A DNA stretch of 64,000 bases, taken from contig NC_083586.1 in the NCBI RefSeq assembly GCF_027579695.1, forward strand, positions 2,718,501-2,782,500, written 5' to 3'. This document shows, piece after piece, positions 31,160 through 40,435 of the stretch. The first letter of the stretch is position 1. Every line of letters starts with the position of its first letter. The translations under genes were made by a program, and so were the position numbers. The notes below the pieces were generated by a model. That model saw only the letters and a list, made by a program, of their open reading frames with translations. It searched no databases and was not told where the DNA came from. This DNA comes from Neoarius graeffei (lineage: Eukaryota > Chordata > Actinopteri > Siluriformes > Ariidae).

Positions 31160-31537
31160 TCATCTCATCTCATTATCTCTAGCTGCTTTATCCTGTTCTA
31201 CAGGGTCACAGGCAAGCTGGAGCCTATCCCAGCTGACTACGGATGAAAGGCGGGGTACACCCTGCACAAGTTGCCAGGTCATCACATGGCTGACACATAG
31301 ACACAGACAACCATTCACACTCACATTCACACCTACGGTCAATTTAGAGTCATCAGTTAACCTAACCTGCATGTCTTTGGACTGTGGGGGAAACCGGAGC
31401 ACCCGGAGGAAACCCACGCGGACACAGGGAGAACATGCAAACTCCGCACAGAAAGGTCCTTGCCGGCCACGGCGCTCGAACCCGGACCTTCTTGCTATGA
31501 GGCAACAGCGCTAACCACTACACCACCGTGCCGCCCT
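31160..31537 (-). repeat. V-SINE, full length, with target duplication
   Basis: Complete minus-oriented copy with 13-bp target duplication TGTGCAAGACATC (31147-31159 and 31538-31550). The 3' tail is (TGAGA)n-like. Confidence 0.95.
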
Positions 31538-31691
31538 TGTGCAAGACATCAAAACAAAATAAATCAAAATCAAGCCATTGGCATTATTGATATGAACATG
31601 TCTTAGCACAACTTGTCCCTCTATACTTATTGAACCAGACCCGAGCTACAACCAAACTGCTCTAGGGCACCATCCCACAGTGACACAACAC

Positions 31692-32008
31692 CTAAGCTTT
31701 CTTAGACAGAGGAATCAGTTTCCCCTTTTTCTTTTGATGTTCAACATCCCTCACAAGGTTTGGGTCATTAATCAACACTTCCAGACATTTTTTGGCAAAG
31801 TCCTGCAGTCGTTGCTGTGGTGTATGAGCAACCAGCAACTCCTTGTATTTCTTTGGGGCCACAACAGCCAGCTCACAGATCAGGGCATTGGCGATGATGG
31901 TGTTTCGGTTGACACTGACCTTTCGATATGCCACACTCAGCTTACTTCCTTTCTTGTACACCTTAAGGACTTTCCTGTATCTCTTGATGACCTCCTCAGG
32001 ATGACGTG
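31692..32008 (-). CDS. Exon 4 of the CCDC106-like gene (conserved domain, stop)
   Basis: Acceptor TTTCAG just above 32008, stop TAG at 31692-31694. It encodes the C-terminal conserved domain and ends KKGKLIPLSKKA. The frame is open throughout. Confidence 0.75.
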
Positions 32009-32194
32009 CTGAAACAGATAGAAATTTAGTTAAATATAACAAACATACAAGTAGTGAATCAACACAGGGAAACACACACAGATGCAAAGTGGTTGCAAAA
32101 AGTAATGAAGATTAAATGGGCATAGAGCAATTGGAGGGTCCAAGATAATATACCCACCAGGAAGTACATTTTGGAGAATAAACTTTATACATAG

Positions 32195-32233
<39 letters not shown>

Positions 32234-32327
32234 GACAGACACAGAGAGACAGACAGACGTTGTGATGTCTACATGCCTGACACACATGAGGGGAGCAGCC
32301 TTCTTGCCTTCCTCTCTTTACACTTAC

Positions 32328-32593
32328 CTCTCTGCTTGCCATGTTGCCTTTTTTCTTCTCTTTTTTCTTCCTCTTGTCCTTTTTCTTGTGACTCTGGTGG
32401 TGGTGCTTCTTTTTCTTCTTGCGTCTTTTCTTCGATTTCTTGTCTGAATCGGAAAAATCAGTTGGTGAGGATGAGGAGCTGGATGAAGAGGATGAAGAGG
32501 AGTTGGATGAACTGGAGGATGAAGAGAAAGAAGATGCACCAGGAGACAAGTTGGCCGAGGAAGATGTGTCAATTGTCCCACCATCATCTGTAT
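32328..32593 (-). CDS. Exon 3 of the CCDC106-like gene (Ser-rich, Lys-rich)
   Basis: Acceptor TTGTAG at 32594-32599 and donor GTAAGT at 32322-32327. It encodes a run of Ser residues then alternating Lys/Arg/His-rich sequence, likely a nuclear localisation region. At 266 bp it leaves phase 0, whereas exon 4 needs phase 1. Confidence 0.7.
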
Positions 32594-32952
32594 CTACAAC
32601 ATAATAGAAAATACAATACCAAATGCATTATGATGATACAAGTCAACTCACATACATTCTTATCAACAATTACATTTATTAAGACTTTCAGTTTCACTGA
32701 TTCATCAAATTGTGATCTCATCAGTTGGACAGATGTGTCTGCTGTCAATCAATGCTACAGATAATACTTCCAGGTATTATCTATACATGTGTATTGTTTG
32801 GGTAATAACACGCTCATGCTCTGATGAAGGTCTTGTCACCGTGAAATGTTGGCTTTTCTTCCACTCAATTGTATATATATTTTACAAAGCACCCAAGTAT
32901 CATTGTCAAGTGTGCAAACATGTTTTTCCAAGAAAGTGTTAGGCCTACTTAC

Positions 32953-34154
32953 TTTGACCAACTTGTTGGCAGAAGGAGTCTCTCTCCTACCAGGGCTCGA
33001 CATTAGCACTTGCCCGATGGCCCGGCGGTGTTTTTTACATCTTTTGGGCCAGTTCGGGCCACTAAATTTGGCCAAACAGTGGCCTGGGTGGGCCAGTACA
33101 TTTTCGATACAAATTACCAAATTTTATTACTCATATTTTACCCAGAATTGTGAAGAAATTGTTCGTAAAATGCACCTTTTCGATACGAGGTCCATCATCT
33201 TTGTTTTCATCACACTCTGCTCCGCGGCAGGAGTGTGTCATCTTCGTGCATCTTCGGAGATGTTCGGCGCTGTTCGGAAGCGTCATTTTGGTCGAGCGCC
33301 ATATCAAGGAGAGAAGGGCTGAGTTTACCAAAGTCTCAGATGACCATTGAGACACACTTAGTGACACCATGGCAGCAGGATGTGCACGCATTTTAGATGA
33401 GAGTGTGGAAGAGGAAAGCTATTGCACTAAACTATAAACCTTAAATTGACTTTATTGCTATTTCAGTGCAGTGCACATTTTCAGAAGCAAAAACATTTTA
33501 TATATTTATTTCAATTTGATTTGACTGTTTTTGAGTCCATTGCTGGTAATTTGGACTGAGTTACTGTCTTTTGTCAGTATTGTTTTCAGGTACAAAATCA
33601 AAATATAAGTTGTGATAATCTTGAGAAGGCTCTTTTTAATTTTAGGGGCGGTCATTATTTATGGGGGAGGGGGGCTATGAATTTATGGAAGGGGTCATGA
33701 AAAAGTGACACTACTTGATGGGGGGGGGTCATGAAAATGTGACCCTACTTTGTATGGAGATGAGGAGATTATTGCCTGCTACAATGATGTGACTTGGGGA
33801 TATTCTGCAAAAATTTTCAGCCTCGCTGTGCTCGGCAACAACATATACCCCTAAAGTCTACTTTTCTAACCAAAAATCAATGATCATAGTGTATTATGAA
33901 CTGTATGAAATGTGGTGGCCCGAATGCAGGTACCGTGCACATTCGGGCCACCACATTTTCCATTTGGGCCAGTAACTTTTCAATTCCACTGGCCCAATGG
34001 GCCACCAGTGGTAAATGCTTAATGTCTAGGCCTGCCTTCGTCAGGTCACTGATTTTTTCTGTGACTGTGTGCTGCTTCTTCTTGGCCTCATGGACCTTAA
34101 GCAGCTTCTTCTTAATATGTAAAAATGCTGTTGGAGCTACAGTTGCCTCAGTAT
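32953..34154 (-). pseudogene. Exon 2 of the CCDC106-like gene, split by a hAT
   Basis: Acceptor TTCCAG above 34154, donor GTAAGT at 32947-32952. The coding part (LHIKKKLLKVHEAKKKQ, EKISDLTK, then RDSFCQQVGQ) forms a coiled coil. It is interrupted between 32990 and 34035 by a 1044-bp hAT element. Confidence 0.65.
32991..34034. mobile_element. Non-autonomous hAT in exon 2
   Basis: 1044 bp with inverted ends CAGGGCTCGACATTA / CAGGCCTAGACATTA and subterminal GGCCCA-type repeats. The flanking 8-mers TCTCCTAC and CCTTCGTC match at only 4 of 8 positions, so the target duplication is eroded and the insertion is old. No transposase. Confidence 0.75.
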
Positions 34155-34400
34155 CTGGAATGATAGGATAGAGAATTAAAAAAGCTCTAATCATAAAAGC
34201 CAGGTGAAGGTAAAATAAAATAATGAGCAGCTGGATCTAGATATCTACACTGGATCTCTGAATGAGTGAACATAATTGTATAACTATCATCCATCACCAG
34301 TGAATATATGAATGGATATGTACAGACTATCATTAAAAAAAATCTCCTTCTCACCGCCGGCGGGGGGATGGTATCCATGTCATCCTCAAGCTCGGGTCCT

Positions 34401-36450
34401 CTACCAGAGGCCTGGGAGTTTGAGGGTTCTGCGCAGTATCTTCGATGTTCCTAGGACTGCGCTCTTCTGGACTGAGGCTTCAGATGTTGTTCCTGGGATT
34501 TGCTGGAGCCACTCTCCCAGTTTGGGGGTTACTGCCCCAAGTGCCCCCACTACCATGGGGACCACGCAACCCTTGACCTTCCACATCCGTTCCAGCTGCT
34601 CTTTCAACCCTTGATACTTCTCAAGTTTCTCATGTTCCTTCTTCCTGATGTTGGCGTCAGCTGGGATCGCCACATCTATCACCACCACCTTCTTCTTCTC
34701 TTTGTCCACCACCACTATGTCCGGTTGGTTAGCCAGGATCTGTTTGTCAGTCTGGAAGCTGAAGTCCCACAGAACCTTGGCCCTGTTGTTCTCAGCCACC
34801 TTCTGTGGTATGGCCCATTGGGACTTGGGTATTTCTATTCCATACTGGTTGCAGATGTTCCTGTATACTATCCCAGCCACTTGGTTGTGCCTCTCCGTGT
34901 ACGCTGATCCAGCTAGCATCTTACACCCTGCTACTATGTGCTGGATTGTTTCAGGGGCTTCTTTGCACAGTCTGCATCTTGGGTCTGATCTACTCTGGTA
35001 GATCCTGGCCTCTATGGCTTTTGTGCTTATGGCCTGTTCTTGTGCCGCCATGATTAGTGCCTCTGTACTGTCTGTCAGTCCTGCATTATCCAGCCACTGG
35101 TAGGATTTCTTGATATCAGCCACTTCCTCTATCTGACGGTGGTACATGCCATGTAGGGGTTTGTCCCTCCAGGTTGTCTGTTCCTCCTCCTCCTCTGCAC
35201 TCTCATCAGGGTTCTGCTGCCTGAGACATTCACTTAGCAGTTCATCCTTTGGGGCCATCTTTCTGATGTATTCTCGGATTTTCGATGTTTCATCCTGGAC
35301 CGTGGTCTTGACACTCACTAGCCCTCAGCCTCCCTCTTTCCGCTGAGTGTATAGTCTCAGGGTGCTGGACTTGGGGTGGAACCCTCCATGCATGGTGAGG
35401 AGCTTTCTAGTCTTGATATCTGTGGCTTCTATCTCCTCCTTTGGCCAGTTTATGATACCAGCGGGGTATCTGATGACTGGTAGTGCATACATGTTGATGG
35501 CTCGGACCTTGTTCTTACCATTCAGCTGACTTTTCAGGACCTGCCTTACTCTCTGGAGGTATTTGGCTGTGGTTGACTTCCTTGTGGCCTCTTCATGGTT
35601 TCCATTAGCCTGTGGGATGCCAAGGTACTTGTAGCTGTCTTGGATATCACCTATGTTGCCCTCTGGTAGGTCAATCCCCTCAGTCCGGATCGTCTTGCCT
35701 CTCTTTGAGACCATCCGGCCACACTTGTCCAATCCGAATGACATCCCTATGTCATCGCTGTAGATCCGGGTGGTGTGGATCAGCGAGTCTATTTCTCGTT
35801 CATTCCTGGCATACAGCTTGATGTCATCCATGTAGAGCAGGTGGCTGATTGTTGCCCCACTATGGAATCGGTACCCATAGCCGCTCTTCATGATGATCTG
35901 ACTGAGGGGGTTCAGGCCTATGCAGAACAGCAGTGGTGATAGTGCATCTCCTTGGTATATGCCGCACTTGATGTTGACTTGGGCAATGGGTTTTGAGTTG
36001 GCCTCTAGGGTTGTCTTCCACATTTCCATTGAGTTCTGTATGAAGGTCCTTAGGTTCCTGTTGATCTTATACAGTTCCAGACATTCCAGTATCCATGTGT
36101 GTGGCATTGAGTCATAGGCTTTCTTGTAGTCAATCCAGGCAGTGCACAGGTTGGTCTGTCTCTTCTTACAGTCTCAGGCAACTGTTCTATCAACCAGTAG
36201 CTGGTGTTTGGCTCCTCTGGTGTTACTGCCAATTCCTTTCTGTGCCTCGCTCATGTATTGAGCCACATGCTTACTCATTTTTGCTGCAATGATGCCTGAC
36301 AGGCCTTCCATGTTGTGCAGAGACAGGTAATTGGCCGGTAGTTGGATAGGATGGGTCCCTTCTGGGGGTCCTTCATGATTAGGACTGTCCTGCCTTGGGT
36401 TAGCCATTCTGGGTGGGTCCCATCCCTCAGCAGCTGGTTCATCTGTGCTG
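34401..36450 (-). pseudogene. R4-type LINE RT and endonuclease region
   Basis: RT motif A (DYKKAYDSMPHTW) near 36110, motif B (GIYQGDALSPLLF) near 35955, and the YMDD box near 35838. In-frame TGA codons occur near 36174-36176 and 35325-35327. Downstream is the zinc knuckle CRLCKEAPETIQHIVAGC and an endonuclease motif PD followed 12 residues later by D (PDIVVVDKEKKKVVVID). The C-terminus is readable to 34401. RT and endonuclease would perform target-primed reverse transcription. Confidence 0.85.
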
Positions 36451-36455
36451 CTAGG

Positions 36456-37954
36456 CACGGGCGCAGATAGAGGGGGGGACGGGGGGATTCATCCCACCCA
36501 GATTTAAATTCACCTCGTTCGGTCCCCCCCACTTATAGGAAGGAAAAAAACGTCTATGCTGTCTTTCTTTGCATAAGGCAAACCTCACGGAAAAATCAAA
36601 AGACTAATTACCATTCGGTTTATTGAGGTGCACAGCAGTATATACATAGTTGCAACTGCGCAGACTGCACGGGTTGCGAGCTCGAGCTTGGTTGCTATGG
36701 TTACCCACAAGTTTGACAGGCATATCGGGGACAGCACCTCCTAGTTCAGGACCCCAACACGGCATGATGAAGGGTGCCGAAAGGCAGAAAACGATTGCAT
36801 CGTTGAAAAAAAAACGACTGTAAGTAAACTGTGCCTTACTTTATCATATCACCTTGCAATTTTTTTGATAGTCTGTTCAAAGTAATGTCATAGTGAAAGT
36901 AAAATCGTACGGAGTGATGCCTTTCTGGTAGCCTCCTTCTTTCGGTGGTAGCCTGTAGATACAGTGCTCAGAAGGCAGTTTTAATGTTTAATCTGGCGTT
37001 CCCTGCCATAATTTCAGCGCGCATATTGTTTCATAAGGAAACTTTGCGAAGAGTTGTTGACTGACTGCCGCTCACGCAACACACAGGCATAGTTAGAAAG
37101 TCAGGATGCACTGGTTTACACTTTACACACACACACACACACGCGTAGCCCAGCCTCTTGCTATGTTTAACAGTTGGAACTTAGCAGTTTTAAAACTAGT
37201 TTTGCAATTTCTGTGCATGATGATAATGTGTAAACTTTGGATTTCCATAGGCTATGTTAAAATGTTATCATTGTCCTGGCCTGCAGGTAGTTCCTGGTGA
37301 TGGCAGTGAGGGAGGTGAAATAACATGTATACACACTACCGTTCAAAAGTTTGGGCTCACCCAGACAATTTTGTGTTTTCCATGAAAAGTCACACTTTTA
37401 TTTACCACCATAAGTTGTAAAATGAATAGAAAATATAGTCAAGACATTTTTCTGGCCATTTTGAGCATTTAATCGACCCCACAAATGTGATGCTCCAGAA
37501 ACTCAATCTGCTCAAAGGAAGGTCAGTTTTATAGCTTCTCTAAAGAGCTAAACTGTTTTCAGCTGTGCTAACATGATTGTACAAGGGTTTTCTAATCATC
37601 CATTAGCCTTCTGAGGCAATGAGCAAACACATTGTACCATTAGAACACTGGAGTGATAGTTGCTGGAAATGGGCCTCTATACACCTATGTAGATATTGCA
37701 CCAAAAACCAGACATTTGCAGCTAGAATAGTCATTTACCACATTAGCAATGTATAGAGTGTATTTTTGATTAGTTTAAAGTGATCTTCATTGAAAAGAAC
37801 AGTGCTTTTCTTTCAAAAATAATAAGGACATTTCAAAGTGACCCAAAACTTTTGAACGGTAGTACATATATATATATACACACACACACACAAAATGGAA
37901 TCATTTGCTGACAGCTCAGTCCCCCCCAGTTCAAAAATCCTATCTGCGCCCCTG
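36456..37954. mobile_element. Non-autonomous hAT with 8-bp target duplication
   Basis: 1499 bp, inverted ends CA(C/G)GGGCGCAGATAG, target duplication CTGCTAGG (36448-36455 and 37955-37962). It splits the R4-type LINE. It contains another MITE at 37337-37861. A terminal fragment of the same family is at 7146-7225. Confidence 0.93.
37337..37861. mobile_element. Tc1/mariner-type MITE
   Basis: About 520 bp bounded by TA (37337-37338 and 37860-37861) with inverted ends CCGTTCAAAAGTTT. Non-coding. Nested inside the hAT. Confidence 0.85.
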
Positions 37955-39120
37955 CTGCTAGGCATTCATGGAGTGCAGTTAGCTTCTTCAGCCAGTACGT
38001 ATGGATCATATCGGGGCCTGGTGCTGTCCAGCTCTTTGACACTCTTTCTTGGATGTCTGCCATTGAGATGGTTACTGGTTCTTGTTCTGGGAGGTTGCTG
38101 TGGTCAGCTCTTAGGTCCACTAACCATTGGGCATCAGTGTTGTGTGATGCCTTTCTTTCCCATATATCTTTCCAGTATTTTTCCACCTCAGCTCTTGGTG
38201 GGTCTGACCAGTTGTTGTTCCCCTGCCACTGAGATCAGTGGAGAACAGCTTGTTTATTCTCCTGGCCTCTCCCTCCTTGGTGTATCTCTTCAACCGGGTG
38301 GCCAGAGCTGTTAGTCGCTGTTTGGCAGTTTCGAGTGCCTCTGGTATGGAGAGTGAGTTGTACTTCCTGGGTGCCCCTTTATTCACCATGTTCCCTTTCT
38401 GTAGTTCAGCTAGCTGGCTAACTTCTCTCTGTGCTGCCTTTATCTTGGCCTCTAATCATCTCTTCCATGGTGGATACTGTTTGTTATGTCCCGAGCCCAC
38501 CTTGTGTCCAAGCATCTCCATGATTACTGTTGCTGTATTTATCATCAGCTTGTTGGTCTCAGTGATGGTTCTTGTGGAGATTGTCTTCAGAGCAACATTC
38601 ACATCTACTAGTAGATCTTCTGAAGGTACTTGGCAACTCAGCTTCGGTATTCGTCGGCTCCAGGTTTCCAGTTGGGTCACAATCTTCCTTCTCAGGTCAG
38701 CAGCTCTTGTGAGGCTGTTAGGGCTTGGTACCCAGTCTCTGGTTGTGGGAATGATGATGACATCTCCCTGCTGACCTGTCTTCCTGGCTCCCCCTTGCCA
38801 TAGCATCATTGTTGTATTTCATTAATCTCTAGTTGTGATAGTAGAGTTCGATTACGGATGTTGGAACACTGGGTTTCGAAGTATCCCTCCCTCTGCGATT
38901 GCTTGTATAGTAGCAAATCCGTATTTTCTGTCCTCGTTCATCAATGTCTTGTTCCAGTAGCCCATTTCTCATCAGTTTGCCCTGGTTCCCTAGCAACTGA
39001 TGCAGACCTTGTTGGCCCGGGCGACGTCTGATAACTCTATCAGTTATGTCTTCACTCATTCCTGAGGTAGGCTGATATATCATGAGGGGTCTTGCCTAAG
39101 GGCCCTTACTGGATGACGTT
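37954..39120 (-). pseudogene. R4-type LINE N-terminal region
   Basis: Minus-strand frames with TAPGPDMIHTYWLKKLT (the region just upstream of RT), SIPEALETAKQRLTALATRL, and an N-terminal segment ending near 39083 (GMSEDITDRVIRRRPG). Frame changes near 38120, 38455 and 38820 show decay. Confidence 0.7.
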
Positions 39121-39126
39121 TTGCCC

Positions 39127-39197
39127 CGACCGGGATTCGAACCCCAATCTCCCACGTCGTAGTCAGTGAGCATTACCACTGTACTATCCAGCTGATT
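39127..39197 (-). promoter_or_regulatory. tRNA-like module with Pol III A and B boxes at the LINE 5' end
   Basis: Minus strand contains TAGTACAGTGG (39176-39186), an exact match to the A-box consensus TRGYNNARNNG, and GGTTCGAATCC (39133-39143), an exact B box. It lies directly before the first LINE frame. It could be a tRNA-derived internal promoter or the remnant of a tRNA target. Confidence 0.6.
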
Positions 39198-39210
39198 GTC
39201 ATATATATAT

Positions 39211-39505
39211 AGGGCTAGGCGATAAGGCCTTTTTGAAATATCTCAATATTTTTAGGTTATGTCACGGTACGATATAGATCTTGATATTTTGCCTAAGCCT
39301 TGAATTAAAGTTTTGATGCATACAATCACACCAGTATGATGATTCTTGTTTTACTATTTTGCAGCCAATTCAGTTATTCTAGACTAAGTTTTACCAGCTA
39401 GATCAGTCTGGTAAATTCAGAAAATTACATCACTTTACTGTAATAGCTTTCAAAACCAGTAAAAGACAACTATTATGCTAACAATATTGATATTGCTCAG
39501 CCCTT
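39211..39505. mobile_element. Short MITE
   Basis: Imperfect inverted ends GGGCTAGGCGATA and, reverse-complemented, GGGCTGAGCAATA, about 295 bp, AT-rich, in intron 1 of the CCDC106-like gene. Flanking duplication unclear. Confidence 0.5.
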
Positions 39506-39663
39506 ATTTGACAGCTGTAACATTCAATCAACATTGATTAATACTTTGTATGCACCCTGTGTTGCTTTCTGAAAATAACAATTCTACTAAATGTAGGCCT
39601 ACAACAAGTCTTACAACTCATATAGGCTAAAATCTTCTATTTTCGGCAAACAACTAAACACGT

Positions 39664-39693
39664 GTGTGTGTGCACACGCGCATACACACACAC
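39664..39693. repeat. (GT)n/(CA)n microsatellite
   Basis: Short mixed GT and CA run in intron 1. Confidence 0.85.
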
Positions 39694-39809
39694 AAAATTT
39701 ATCATTGGACACTACACTAATCTGGTTGAATTATGTAGTACAAATCTATCAGTCCATGTTATCCTGATCAAACATCTTTAATGAAAAGATAACACGCAGT
39801 CTTGCTTAC

Positions 39810-39954
39810 CGTCACCATTGTTGTCCACGTGCACAGCATGGTCCACAGGTGTAGTTTTCTTTTTACTGGAAGTACCCGCTGTTGACTTCTTCCTCTTTCT
39901 CCCGACAGTTCCTGGATTTATCTCAGTATTTTGCGCATTGCCGCTGGGAACACT
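39810..39954 (-). CDS. Exon 1 (3' part) of the CCDC106-like gene
   Basis: Donor GTAAGC at 39804-39809. It encodes PSGNAQNTEINPGTVG, then a basic GRKRKKSTAGTSSKKK, ending DNNGDG. The exon is cut at 39954 by the LTR; the frame continues at 47757 in phase. Confidence 0.7.
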
Positions 39955-40435
39955 TGTAGCATCAGCCACATAAAGTTTTATTTATCAGTAGCGTAAAATA
40001 GTATCTATGTCTAAGACACTTTATATTTCGTATTAAAACGTCTATGTAAAGTAAGACATAGAAAGCCTTACTTTAAGAGAAATTCAGGGCGAGCGTGAGC
40101 CTAGGAAGTCTATAGGGTTCTTTTCTGTCACTCACCATGTCACTGACACACGCACACACCTCCTCGCTCCCTGTCCTATGGCCTTAGACCCTTTAAATCA
40201 CGTGCTCGTTTTTTGAATGGAGAGGCGGAAAGAGGAATGAATGAAGGTAGATGGAAACCGGCGCATGTACATTCTGACATCCTTCAGTATTCTTCAATGC
40301 TCCGAAATAGATTGACTGCTACATGCTTAAGGATTATTTTTCTTCTTCTTCGCCCTTTTTGAGGAAGGTACAGACGGACTTAAATCCACATCTGAAGAGG
40401 TGAGATCGCTCCTTTTTTGTTTCCTATTTTTTTTT
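39955..40435 (+). repeat. Truncated 5' LTR of the composite
   Basis: Matches the first 480 bp of the 3' LTR and stops at a T run (40427-40435). The remaining 230 bp of LTR and the primer-binding site are missing. Confidence 0.92.

Larger units (their letters stand above)
34366..39197 (-). mobile_element. R4/Rex6-type LINE with restriction-like endonuclease, split by a hAT
   Basis: A minus-strand non-LTR element in intron 1 of the CCDC106-like gene, with its 5' end at a tRNA-like module near 39127-39197 and its 3' end near 34366. The coding region continues on both sides of the hAT at 36456-37954. Domain order is RT then a C-terminal CCHC and restriction-like endonuclease, typical of R2/R4-group LINEs. 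Several CGA-to-TGA stops and frame changes make it inactive. Confidence 0.8.

Noticed and set aside
32112-32260. Continuation of exon 3 frame into SLSLSLS
   Set aside because: Past the GTAAGT donor at 32322; it reads an intronic GA repeat.
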